From Opitutaceae bacterium (GTDB lineage Bacteria; Verrucomicrobiota; Verrucomicrobiia; Opitutales; Opitutaceae), in assembly GCA_023269565.1 (NCBI GenBank), contig JAHFTD010000010.1, positions 1 through 43,240 of the forward strand: a stretch of 43,240 bases of DNA. The letters are read 5' to 3'. Positions within the stretch are counted from its first letter, which is position 1. Each line of letters begins with the position of its first letter. The translations under genes were made by a program, and so were the position numbers. Below the pieces are notes generated by a model, which worked only from the letters and a program-made list of their open reading frames with translations, had not been told where the DNA came from and did no database searches. Shown piece by piece: positions 8,080 through 15,590 of this stretch.

Positions 8080-10509
8080 TCAGAGCGAGGCGCGGACCTT
8101 CTCGATCTCGTAGCACTCGATCTTGTCGCCGGGCTTGTAGTCGTCGAAGCCGTCGAGGCGGATGCCGCACTCGAGGCCGGCGCGCACCTCGTTGGCATCG
8201 TCCTTGAAGCGGCGGAGCGTGCCAACCTTGCCCTCGAAGGCGACATCCTTGCCGCGGCGGACGCGGGCGGCGATGTTGCGGTTGATCTTGCCCTCGGTGA
8301 CGAGGCAGCCAGCGACGAAACCCTTGGCGACGGGGAAAATCTGGCGGACCTCGGCGGCACCGAGCCGGATTTCCTTGAGGTCGGGATCGAGCAGGTCGGC
8401 CATCATCTCGCGGACCTTGTCGCCGAGCTCGTAGATGATGTTGAAGTGGTGGACGGCAACCCCGTGGTGCTTGGCGAGGGCGGTGACGCCGTTCTCCTGC
8501 TTGGTGTTGAAGCCGATGATGACGGCCTTGGCGGCGCTGGCCATGAGAACGTCGTTCTTGGAAATGATGCCGACATCGGCGGCGACGATGTCGAGCGTCA
8601 CCTTCGCGCTCTTGATGCCCTCGAGGATGTGGCGCACGGCCTCGACGGAACCGTAGACATCGGACTTGAGGACGACGCGGAGAACCTTCTCCTGCGTGGC
8701 GGCGATGTTGGCAAAAAGAGTGACGAGCGTGGTGTCCTTCGGCACGGCGGCGGCGGTGACCGCCACCTTTTTGACGCGGTGCTCCTCCTCCTCGGCGATG
8801 CGTTCGGCCTCGCGGGCATTTTTCACGGCGGTGAACTTGGCGCCGGAATCCGGCGTGCCGGACCAGCCAATGACGCGCACGGGCGTGGCCGGCGGGGCCT
8901 CCTTGAGGTTGTTGCCCTGGTCGTCGAACATGGCGCGGACTTTGGCCCAGTGCGGGCCGCACACGAGGGCGTCGCCGACGCGGAGCTTGCCGCTCTGGAC
9001 AATGACCGTAGCGAGCGGGCCGCGGCCGACTTCAACCTCGGACTCGATGACGACGCCGCTGGCCTCGGCCTTGGGGTTGGCCTTCAATTCGAGAACGTCG
9101 GCCTGCAGCAGGATCATGTCGAGCAGCTCGGTGATGCCCTGGCCCTTGATGGCGGCGACGGGGACGGTAACGGTCTCGCCGCCCCAATCCTCGGGAGCGA
9201 TGTTGCGCTCCTGCATCTGGGTCTTCACGCGGTCGAGGTTGGCACCTTTCACGTCCATCTTGTTGACGGCGACCATGAGGGCGACCTTGGCCTCCAGCGC
9301 ATGCCGGAGCGCCTCGTCGGTCTGCGGCATGAAGCCGTCGTCGGCGGCGATGACGAGCACCGCAATGTCGGTGACCGCAGCGCCGCGGGCGCGCATTTTG
9401 GTGAAGGCGGCGTGGCCGGGCGTGTCGAGAAAGGTGATCTGGCGGCCGTTGTGCCCGATCTGGTAGGCGCCGATGTGCTGCGTGATGCCGCCGGCTTCGC
9501 CGGCCGCGACGTTGGCCTTGCGGATGGCGTCGAGCAGCGAGGTCTTGCCGTGGTCGACATGGCCAAGGATGCAGACGACGGGCGGGCGCGGGACGAGATT
9601 CTTGAGATCCTCATCGTGAATCTTCTTCGCATTGATCTTTTTCTGCTCCGGTGTTTCCTCGATTGGCGCCGGCGGCTGCTGTTCACCACGGTGCTTGATG
9701 TCGAGCAGGAATCCGTGTTTTTCGGCGAGCTTGGTGGCGACGGCCTCGTCGATGGACTGGTTCATCGAGGCGAAGATGCTCAATTCCATCAGCTCCGAAA
9801 TGAGCTTGAAGGGCTTGAGGCCGAGCGCGACGGCGAAGTCTCGGACGATGATCGGGGGCTTCAGGTGAATGATCTTCACGTCGCCGCTCTGCGTGACGGT
9901 GACGGAGGAGACTGTGGGCGTGGCGGGCGCGAGTGGCGCAAACTTGACGGCCGACGGGAGCGGGGCGGCGGAGCCAGTCCGGGGGGCCGGCGGCGGCGGG
10001 GGCGCGTGCCTGGCTGGATACGTTGAAGCCAGGCGGCTCACGGGTGCCGGAGTGTGGGAAACGGGTGCGGGTCGGGTTGCCGCCAGCGCAGGGGCCGAGA
10101 AACGCGGCGGGGGCGGCGCCTTGATGGTCGGGGCGGGCGGCGGCGGCTTGGGTGCAACGACGAAGGGTGCAGGCATGGCGGCGGCGCGGGCAGAGGCGGC
10201 AGCCTTGGCGGCCTCCTCTTTTTCACGCGCGACGTCCTGCGCCGTCTTCACGAAGGCGCCGGCGGGGAAGCGCACGCGGGGCGCCTCCGGCTCGGCCGCG
10301 AGCGGCAGCGCAGCGGACGCCTCGGCGGCTATCATGGGCGCGACCTTGGCGGCGAATTCCTTGCCGATTTCCTCGACGTAAATATTGGCGATGGTGCTCG
10401 AGACCGACTTGGTGTCCGCCGACACGTAGCCGCGCTCCCTGAGGAGGGCCAGCATGTCCTTGCCCTCCATGTGATGGCGCTTGGCGAGTTCGTGGATGCG
10501 GATGCTCAT
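8080..10509 (-). CDS. infB: translation initiation factor IF-2
   Basis: 809 residues. IF-2 is the GTPase that places fMet-tRNA on the 30S subunit and promotes 50S joining. The start [19 protein letters not shown] is an IF2-N domain. Residues about 85-200 are an Ala/Pro-rich linker. A second IF2-N-like segment follows ([18 protein letters not shown]). The G domain shows GHVDHGKTS (316-324), DTPGH (362-366) and NKMD (416-419). Domains II-IV follow, including [12 protein letters not shown] and, near the C-terminus, [13 protein letters not shown]. It lies 29 nt downstream of nusA and is followed by rbfA. Confidence 0.97.
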   Translation of the reverse strand: MSIRIHELAKRHHMEGKDMLALLRERGYVSADTKSVSSTIANIYVEEIGKEFAAKVAPMIAAEASAALPLAAEPEAPRVRFPAGAFVKTAQDVAREKEEAAKAAASARAAAMPAPFVVAPKPPPPAPTIKAPPPPRFSAPALAATRPAPVSHTPAPVSRLASTYPARHAPPPPPAPRTGSAAPLPSAVKFAPLAPATPTVSSVTVTQSGDVKIIHLKPPIIVRDFAVALGLKPFKLISELMELSIFASMNQSIDEAVATKLAEKHGFLLDIKHRGEQQPPAPIEETPEQKKINAKKIHDEDLKNLVPRPPVVCILGHVDHGKTSLLDAIRKANVAAGEAGGITQHIGAYQIGHNGRQITFLDTPGHAAFTKMRARGAAVTDIAVLVIAADDGFMPQTDEALRHALEAKVALMVAVNKMDVKGANLDRVKTQMQERNIAPEDWGGETVTVPVAAIKGQGITELLDMILLQADVLELKANPKAEASGVVIESEVEVGRGPLATVIVQSGKLRVGDALVCGPHWAKVRAMFDDQGNNLKEAPPATPVRVIGWSGTPDSGAKFTAVKNAREAERIAEEEEHRVKKVAVTAAAVPKDTTLVTLFANIAATQEKVLRVVLKSDVYGSVEAVRHILEGIKSAKVTLDIVAADVGIISKNDVLMASAAKAVIIGFNTKQENGVTALAKHHGVAVHHFNIIYELGDKVREMMADLLDPDLKEIRLGAAEVRQIFPVAKGFVAGCLVTEGKINRNIAARVRRGKDVAFEGKVGTLRRFKDDANEVRAGLECGIRLDGFDDYKPGDKIECYEIEKVRASL

Positions 10510-10538
10510 TAAGTTGGTCGGATGGTGCGGAAAAACGG

Positions 10539-11771
10539 TCAGGCGTGCGCGCCGGTGACCTTGGCGATGATGCCCTGAGCCTCTTCCTCGGTGAAGCCGG
10601 CGTCGACGAGGTCCTTGGCCTCGACGCCCTCGAACGCGGCAGGTGAGTTGATACCTTGGGCGACAAGGCGCTCGGCGACGGGTTTCTCAAAACCAAACGT
10701 GGCGACGAGCAGGGCGATGGCCTGCGCGCGCGGGTCGGCGGCCTCGGTCTTGAACTCCTCGATGTCGAGGCGCCAGCCGACGAGGCGTGAGGTGAGGCGC
10801 GCGTTCTGGCCCTTGCGCCCGATGGCGATGGCGAGGTCCTCGTTGGCGACGCGGATAAGGATGCGTTTGTTTTTCTCGTCGAGGAAAATCTCGCGCGGAA
10901 CGGCGGGCTTGATCGCCTCGATGAGCATCGCCTTCGGGTCGGCGTGGTAGGGGATGATGTCGATCTTCTCGCCGTTGAGCTCACGCACGATGCTCTTCAC
11001 CCGGGCACCCCGGGCGCCGACGCACGCGCCGACGGGGTCGACCTTGGGATCGCTGCTGGTGACGGCGATCTTGGTGCGGTAGCCGGGCTCGCGCGCAAAG
11101 GCCTCGATCTTGACCGTGCCGTCGGCGATCTCGGTGACCTCCAGCTCGAAGAGGCGGCGGACGAATTTCGGGTTGGAGCGGCTGAGGATGATCTCGGGAC
11201 CGCGGGTGGAATTCTCGATCTCCATCAGGAGGCAGCGGATGCGCTCGCCGGGGGAGTATTCCTCGCCGGGGACCTGCTCCTTGCCGGGCATGACGGCCTC
11301 GGCCTTCCCGAGGTCGACAAACAGGTCGTTGCGCTCGCGGCGGCGGACCGTGCCGCTGACGATGTCGCCGACAGAGTCCTTGAAGTCGTCGTAGATGCGC
11401 TCCTTCTCGAATTGCCGCAGGCGCTGCATGATGGCCTGGCGGGCGGTTTGCGCGGCGATGCGGCCGAGGTAGGCCGGGTCGATTTCCTTCTCGATGACAT
11501 CGCCGATCACGGCGCCGGACTTGAACACCTGGGCCTTCTCGACGTGGATCTGGGTCTTCGGATCGGAGATGGAGTCAACCACCTTGAGCAGCGACCAGGC
11601 GTGCAGCTGGCCGTTCTTGGGATTGATCTCGATTTTTAGCTCCTGGCCGGAGTTGATGCCTTTCAACGCGGCGGTTTTGATCGCGTTGACGATGGCGGAG
11701 ATCATGTCGGCACGGGGGATGCCTTTCTCCTTTTCCATGTATTCGAGAACGGACAGGATTTCGCTGCTCAT
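10539..11771 (-). CDS. nusA: transcription termination/antitermination factor NusA
   Basis: 410 residues from the ATG at 11769-11771. A longer frame exists but runs through the terminator poly-U, encoding FFF. NusA binds RNA polymerase and nascent RNA and modulates pausing, termination and antitermination. The order is: N-terminal RNAP-binding domain (1-130), S1 domain (about 135-198, [16 protein letters not shown]), KH1 ([11 protein letters not shown], 252-262), KH2 ([11 protein letters not shown], 316-326), and a C-terminal helix-hairpin-helix stretch (about 360-405, [19 protein letters not shown]). It is the first gene of the operon. rimP is not immediately upstream. No Shine-Dalgarno precedes the ATG; the leader is pyrimidine-rich and holds an intrinsic terminator. 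Confidence 0.96.
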   Translation of the reverse strand: MSSEILSVLEYMEKEKGIPRADMISAIVNAIKTAALKGINSGQELKIEINPKNGQLHAWSLLKVVDSISDPKTQIHVEKAQVFKSGAVIGDVIEKEIDPAYLGRIAAQTARQAIMQRLRQFEKERIYDDFKDSVGDIVSGTVRRRERNDLFVDLGKAEAVMPGKEQVPGEEYSPGERIRCLLMEIENSTRGPEIILSRSNPKFVRRLFELEVTEIADGTVKIEAFAREPGYRTKIAVTSSDPKVDPVGACVGARGARVKSIVRELNGEKIDIIPYHADPKAMLIEAIKPAVPREIFLDEKNKRILIRVANEDLAIAIGRKGQNARLTSRLVGWRLDIEEFKTEAADPRAQAIALLVATFGFEKPVAERLVAQGINSPAAFEGVEAKDLVDAGFTEEEAQGIIAKVTGAHA

Positions 11772-11790
11772 GGGATGTGTTGGTGGGTGG

Positions 11791-11817
11791 AAAAAAAAAG
11801 CGGACCCGAGGGCCCAC
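11791..11817 (-). terminator. intrinsic terminator in the nusA leader (possible attenuator)
   Basis: On the minus strand GTGGGCCC (11817-11810) pairs with GGGTCCGC (11807-11800), an 8-bp G/C-rich stem with two G-U pairs and a tight loop. It is followed directly by nine Us (11799-11791). The U-tract ends 20 nt before the nusA ATG. Since a good promoter lies upstream at 11849-11878, this terminator falls inside the nusA transcript and not only behind DUF2851. A smaller palindrome, CACTTT/AAAGTG (11815-11828), shares three bases with it and cannot form at the same time. Confidence 0.7.
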
Positions 11818-11848
11818 TTTTGAAAGTGAACTTGTTTGAAGGACGGTA

Positions 11849-11878
11849 ACGATATTAAACCACGCGATTGGTTGTCAA
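11849..11878 (-). promoter_or_regulatory. candidate sigma70-type promoter of the nusA operon
   Basis: On the minus strand a perfect -35 TTGACA (11873-11878) lies over the DUF2851 stop codon. Candidate -10 hexamers are TATCGT (11849-11854, 18-bp spacer) and TAATAT (11852-11857, 15-bp spacer). The predicted start of transcription is near 11842, about 70 nt before the nusA ATG. Confidence 0.55.
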
Positions 11879-13110
11879 GCGTGCGGCAAGTTTTCTGCCG
11901 GCCAGGCACTTGCGCGAGATTCCCGTTCCAAAATCCACCCGAGCAACCCCTGTCCGTAGCCGTGGCAAACCGGTTGCATCCGACCGTCCGTTACCCCGAG
12001 GCGTGCAAGGCTTGACTTCAAGCGATCGGGCGCATCACCGAGATACCAATGAAACCACACCGAAAAATGGTCGCGCCCTGTGACCGCGGTGAGCAACGGC
12101 AGAAAGCCGTCGCAGACGAGATTGTCCAATCGCATGCCGCCGACCGCGCCGGCCGTAATTTCATCGGCAAAGGACTGGCGTAGCTCAGGCAATGCGAGCG
12201 CGACACGCACCGGCCGGCTCATGGAGGCACCACCACCGGTTAGGAAAATCTTTTCAGCGAATGCGAGCAGCCGCGCCGGCCAGTCGCGACGCGCTGCGGT
12301 CCAAACCTGATATTGCCGGAGACGAGCCAGCGGATGATTGGCAGGCCGCACGCCCTGCAACTGCCAGAACGCCCCACCCTCCGCAAAAATCCCCGGCACG
12401 TCCGTCGCGGCCGGCCAGAGTTCGAGCGGATAACGGGCCGCGAGCGTGAGCATGGCGGCGCGATTCTGGCGATAGCCGAGGATTTCCAGCGCCGTGTGGT
12501 GCGCGGCGGCGACCCAACCGAGACGTTCGATGCGCCGGCCCGCGAAATGCACCTTTTGCCGCCAGCGGGCCGCCGCCTTTCCCCGCAATAATTCCCGCAC
12601 CGCGGCGACGGGACGTCCGGCCAGTTCGGCGAAGTGCCGCCACTCGTCGCGCGCCGTGATGGTTTCCAAGGCATCATCCGCGGCGTATTCCTCCAGGTCA
12701 CGGTGCAGCAGCGGAAGCAGGACAAGCGAAGGAATGGTCCGGCCGTCGCTGTGCCGTATGGCGCGCACTCCCTCTGGCAACGGGAAAAGCAGCACGTGCA
12801 GCTCCACCTGCGCATAGGCGGGATCCTTCCCGTGTCCATGCGCCATCCAGTCCTGCGACTGGAAATGCACCTCGACGTCGCCGGCGACCGGCGTGCCGGT
12901 GAAGCTCAACCGCGCGTCCTGGAAATCGGGACCGCCCAGCAAATTCCAGCGGCCGGGATAGCGCACGATGAGCCGGCGTCCGTCCGTCAGGACTGCCCGG
13001 CCAAGGTCGAAATCGCCCTGCAGCCAGATTTTCTGCAGCACCCGTTCGGTGAGTGTGAACGGTCCATACAAGCCGGGCATCTCGGCAACCTGGGAGTATT
13101 CGGGGGCCAT
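11875..13110 (-). CDS. DUF2851 family protein
   Basis: 411 residues from the ATG at 13108-13110 (the frame can be extended to 13179 without conserved sequence). The DUF2851 pattern is clear: [18 protein letters not shown] near the N-terminus, [20 protein letters not shown] (the conserved WN-GGPDF core), then [20 protein letters not shown] and VELHVLL. The family is common in Bacteroidetes and Verrucomicrobia. The VEVH...W...H..D arrangement of acidic residues and histidines has a nuclease-like look, but that function is my inference. The stop codon overlaps the nusA promoter -35. It is divergent from tRNA-Ser. Confidence 0.85.
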   Translation of the reverse strand: MAPEYSQVAEMPGLYGPFTLTERVLQKIWLQGDFDLGRAVLTDGRRLIVRYPGRWNLLGGPDFQDARLSFTGTPVAGDVEVHFQSQDWMAHGHGKDPAYAQVELHVLLFPLPEGVRAIRHSDGRTIPSLVLLPLLHRDLEEYAADDALETITARDEWRHFAELAGRPVAAVRELLRGKAAARWRQKVHFAGRRIERLGWVAAAHHTALEILGYRQNRAAMLTLAARYPLELWPAATDVPGIFAEGGAFWQLQGVRPANHPLARLRQYQVWTAARRDWPARLLAFAEKIFLTGGGASMSRPVRVALALPELRQSFADEITAGAVGGMRLDNLVCDGFLPLLTAVTGRDHFSVWFHWYLGDAPDRLKSSLARLGVTDGRMQPVCHGYGQGLLGWILERESRASAWPAENLPHA

Positions 13111-13176
13111 GGCGGAAAGCAGTGCCGCCCGGCCCGTAGCGGCAAACTTGCAGGCTGGACACTGCGGAGATTTCGC

Positions 13177-13204
13177 CAAGGCTGCGAGAATAATTGCAGC
13201 CTTG
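13177..13204. repeat. perfect 9-bp inverted repeat between DUF2851 and tRNA-Ser
   Basis: CAAGGCTGC (13177-13185) and GCAGCCTTG (13196-13204) are exact complements around the A/T-rich loop GAGAATAATT. The element lies 8 bp before tRNA-Ser. The loop includes AATAAT, which could serve as part of a -10 element, so it may be a protein-binding site or simply a small palindromic repeat. Confidence 0.5.
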
Positions 13205-13211
13205 CTGCACC

Positions 13212-13301
13212 GGAAGGGTGGCCGAGTGGTTTATGGCTCCAGTCTTGAAAACTGGCGTGGGCGCAAGCTCACCGTGAGTTCGAATCTCACCCCTTCCGCC
13301 A
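13212..13301 (+). tRNA. tRNA-Ser (anticodon TGA)
   Basis: A 90-nt type II tRNA on the plus strand. The acceptor GGAAGGG pairs with CCCTTCC, the discriminator is G and CCA is encoded (13299-13301). The anticodon stem CCAGT/ACTGG carries loop CTTGAAA, giving TGA, which reads UCA. A long variable arm (GCGTGGGCGCAAGCTCACC) and T-loop TTCGAATC confirm a serine tRNA. Confidence 0.96.
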
Positions 13302-13359
13302 GTTGCCCGCATAATACGCAGCCCGGATGGCTGGCGGCGCGGTTCCCCAAACGACCTGC

Positions 13360-14064
13360 TTAGTCGTCGCGGCGACCGCCGGTCAGGATCAGGAGCAGGT
13401 AAAGGAGATTGCCGACCGTGGAGACGAAGGCGGCTACGTAGGTGAGCGCGGCAGCATCAAGTGTTTCGTTCACGCCGGGCATCTCATCCGAGTCTAGGAT
13501 ACCGAGGTTGACCAGCTGGACTTTGGCCCGGCGCGAGGCGTCAAACTCGACTGGCAGAGTCACAAGCTGGAAGAGCGCGATGACCGTAAGCGCGATAACA
13601 CCCAGCTGAAGGACCATGATGCCGAGCGCCTTGGCGCCAAGCAGTGAGGCAAGCAGGATGCCGAAGCTCAACACGCCCCAGGCGACGGGTGCGGCGATCT
13701 GGACGGCAGGCACGAGCACCTGCCGGAAGTTCATCATGGCGTAACCGACCTTCTGCTGGATGGCATGGCCGGCCTCGTGGGCGGAGACACCCAGCGCGGC
13801 GAGACTCGTGCCACGGTAATTGGGCTGGGAGAGAGCGAGACGCTTGTGGACCGGGTCGTAGTGGTCGGACAATCGGCCTTCGACCTCGACAATCTCGACG
13901 TCGTGGATGCCGGCACTTTCCATCACGGCGGCGGCCGCCTCGCGACCGGTAATCCCACCGCGGGAGGGTATCTGCGTGTTCTTACCATAAGCGCTCGACA
14001 CACGCATCTGCGCATAAAGGCCGAAGAGCAGCGGGACGATTATCAGGGCGATCCAGAGCATCAT
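13360..14064 (-). CDS. YugP-like membrane zinc metallopeptidase
   Basis: 234 residues. The N-terminal membrane helix MMLWIALIIVPLLFGLYA is followed by a cytosol/membrane-proximal domain carrying HEAGH at 96-100, the zinc-binding HExxH-type motif of the neutral zinc metallopeptidase (Zn_peptidase_2, YugP) family. Conserved companions are YDPVHKRLALSQPNYRGTS (69-87) and, after it, two or three membrane helices (APVAWGVLSFGILLASLLG, IMVLQLGVIALTVIALFQLV, LTYVAAFVSTVGNLLYLLLIL). LPVEFDASRRA between helices is also typical. The substrate is unknown; a role in membrane protein turnover is likely. It is leftward, next to the ferredoxin and close to the rhomboid and Prc genes. Confidence 0.9.
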   Translation of the reverse strand: MMLWIALIIVPLLFGLYAQMRVSSAYGKNTQIPSRGGITGREAAAAVMESAGIHDVEIVEVEGRLSDHYDPVHKRLALSQPNYRGTSLAALGVSAHEAGHAIQQKVGYAMMNFRQVLVPAVQIAAPVAWGVLSFGILLASLLGAKALGIMVLQLGVIALTVIALFQLVTLPVEFDASRRAKVQLVNLGILDSDEMPGVNETLDAAALTYVAAFVSTVGNLLYLLLILTGGRRDD

Positions 14065-14210
14065 AGTGAAAATTGGGTTAGCAGCACTGATTGCCGGCCG
14101 GGGATATTTTGCCAGCGAAAAATGCCCGAATGGAAAGCGCCAGACCGCTTGTAACCACCCGCCGATGTCGGGTCCCGCCCCCAGTTAGGCGGCGGTAAGT
14201 CGCTGAAGAG

Positions 14211-14447
14211 TCACTCCTCGCCGTCGTTGCCGATGGCCTCAACGGGGCAGCCCTCGAGGGCCTCCATGCAAAGTGCAATTTCCTCCTCGGTGGCCGGCTG
14301 CTTGTGGACGTAGGAGTAGCCACCCTCCTCATGCCGGGTGAAAAACGCCGGCGCAGTCTCGCGGCAGAGGTCACAGTCGATGCATTGCTGGTCGACAAAT
14401 AATTTCCCAGGAGCGTTTTCTTTCCACTTCTCAGCTTTGTTGGCCAT
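14211..14447 (-). CDS. small [4Fe-4S] ferredoxin
   Basis: 78 residues from the ATG encoding MANKAEKW (an in-frame ATG three codons earlier is possible). Cys22, Cys25 and Cys28 (CIDCDLC, followed by AP) and Cys67 with Pro68 (GCPVEAIG) form the ligand set of a single-cluster bacterial ferredoxin. Cys60 is extra. It is a soluble cytoplasmic electron carrier; no dedicated partner is nearby. It is leftward and about 146 bp from the YugP-like gene, so possibly not co-transcribed. It is divergent from the rhomboid gene. Confidence 0.92.
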   Translation of the reverse strand: MANKAEKWKENAPGKLFVDQQCIDCDLCRETAPAFFTRHEEGGYSYVHKQPATEEEIALCMEALEGCPVEAIGNDGEE

Positions 14448-14572
14448 GATGGGCAACTCAAAGGCAATTCATTGCCCTGTCAAGCGGAGCCAGCCCAGTG
14501 GTGAGATCCAGCAGCTGGCCTGCGCCGCCCAGAAGCTTGAGTTTAGGGCGCTGCAACCTAACCTGCGGGCAG

Positions 14573-15457
14573 ATGCTCTCCGACCGGCCCTACATGCGCG
14601 GCGATTACCAGCGGGAAACCACCTCCGCGGTGACCTGGTTGTTGTGCGCCGTGCTGGCCGGCTTTGTGATTCAAAACATCTTTGGCGCCTGGCTGAAAAG
14701 CCCGGCGATCGAGGCCATGCTCGCCCTCAGCCCGGCGAACATCCGGCATGGGTATTGGTGGGCGTTTGTGACCTATGTCCTGCTGCACGCGAACCTTCTC
14801 CACCTGTTCCTGAACGGCCTGGGCCTCTTTCTCTTCGGCCGCGAACTTGCCCCGTTGCTCGGCAACGCCCGCCTTGCCGCCGTGTTCTTCGCCGCGGCCG
14901 TGGCGGGCGGGCTGGCGTGGGGCGCGGCCCACTGGTTAGCCGGCGGGACAATGCTCCTCGGCGCGAGCAGCAGCGTCATGGCGTTTTTTGTAATCTATGC
15001 CTGCTTCCAGCCCGAGCGCGATATCACCTTCCTGCTCTTTTTCGTGCTGCCCGTCACCCTGAAGCCCAAGGTGATGATCTGGCTCGTCCTCGGTTTCGAT
15101 CTGCTCGGTTTCCTCTTCAGCGAGCTGCCCGGCCGCGGCGCCTTTGACACCAGCATCGCCCACTCGGCGCACCTCGGCGGTGCGCTGGCCGGCTGGATCT
15201 ACTTCCGATTCTTCCACGCCAACCGCGGCTGGGATCGCGCGGCGACGTTGAGCGTCGAACTGCCCCGGTGGTTAAAGCGAAAGGATGCCGCCGCCCGCAC
15301 CTCGTTCAGCCAGAAGGTCAACCTCCCCCGCCGTCCCGATCTCCGGGCCGAAGTCGACCGGATTCTCGATAAAATCAACAGCGAGGGCTTCGGCGCCCTG
15401 ACCCAGGAGGAAAAGCACCTCCTCGACGAGGCCAAGGATCTGCTCAGCCGGCAGTAG
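14573..15457 (+). CDS. rhomboid-family intramembrane serine protease
   Basis: 294 residues from the ATG at 14573 (MLSDRPYMRG); the frame extends upstream but without conserved sequence. Six or so membrane helices run from residue 20 to 212. The catalytic dyad is Ser132 in LLGASSSVMAF (GxS motif) and a histidine in HSAHLGGALAGW (197-200). HANLLHLFLNGLGLFLFG (72-89) is the conserved helix-2 HxxxN-type motif of rhomboids. The soluble C-terminus has a conserved acidic/basic segment (VDRILDKINSEGFGALTQEE) seen in Bacteroidetes/Verrucomicrobia rhomboids. It cleaves membrane-spanning substrates in the bilayer. It is transcribed toward prc, 133 bp away. Confidence 0.93.
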   Translation: MLSDRPYMRGDYQRETTSAVTWLLCAVLAGFVIQNIFGAWLKSPAIEAMLALSPANIRHGYWWAFVTYVLLHANLLHLFLNGLGLFLFGRELAPLLGNARLAAVFFAAAVAGGLAWGAAHWLAGGTMLLGASSSVMAFFVIYACFQPERDITFLLFFVLPVTLKPKVMIWLVLGFDLLGFLFSELPGRGAFDTSIAHSAHLGGALAGWIYFRFFHANRGWDRAATLSVELPRWLKRKDAAARTSFSQKVNLPRRPDLRAEVDRILDKINSEGFGALTQEEKHLLDEAKDLLSRQ

Positions 15458-15590
15458 GTCTTGCGCCCGCGCTTGCCTTGGACGCGAAAACGCATTGTTT
15501 TGACCGACTTTCCGCGCAACCCGTCGTATTCCAGGAAACAAATTCACCCTCGCCGCCACTAATAGCGATCCTCCTGACCCTCCTTCCGCG

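Noticed and set aside
8446-10026. 526-codon open frame on the plus strand
   Set aside because: It is antisense to infB, whose motifs are intact. Its Gly/Asp/Leu-rich translation is the usual shadow of a high-GC gene.
11772-11909. 46-codon N-terminal extension of NusA
   Set aside because: It translates the terminator hairpin and poly-U and is unlike any NusA N-terminus.
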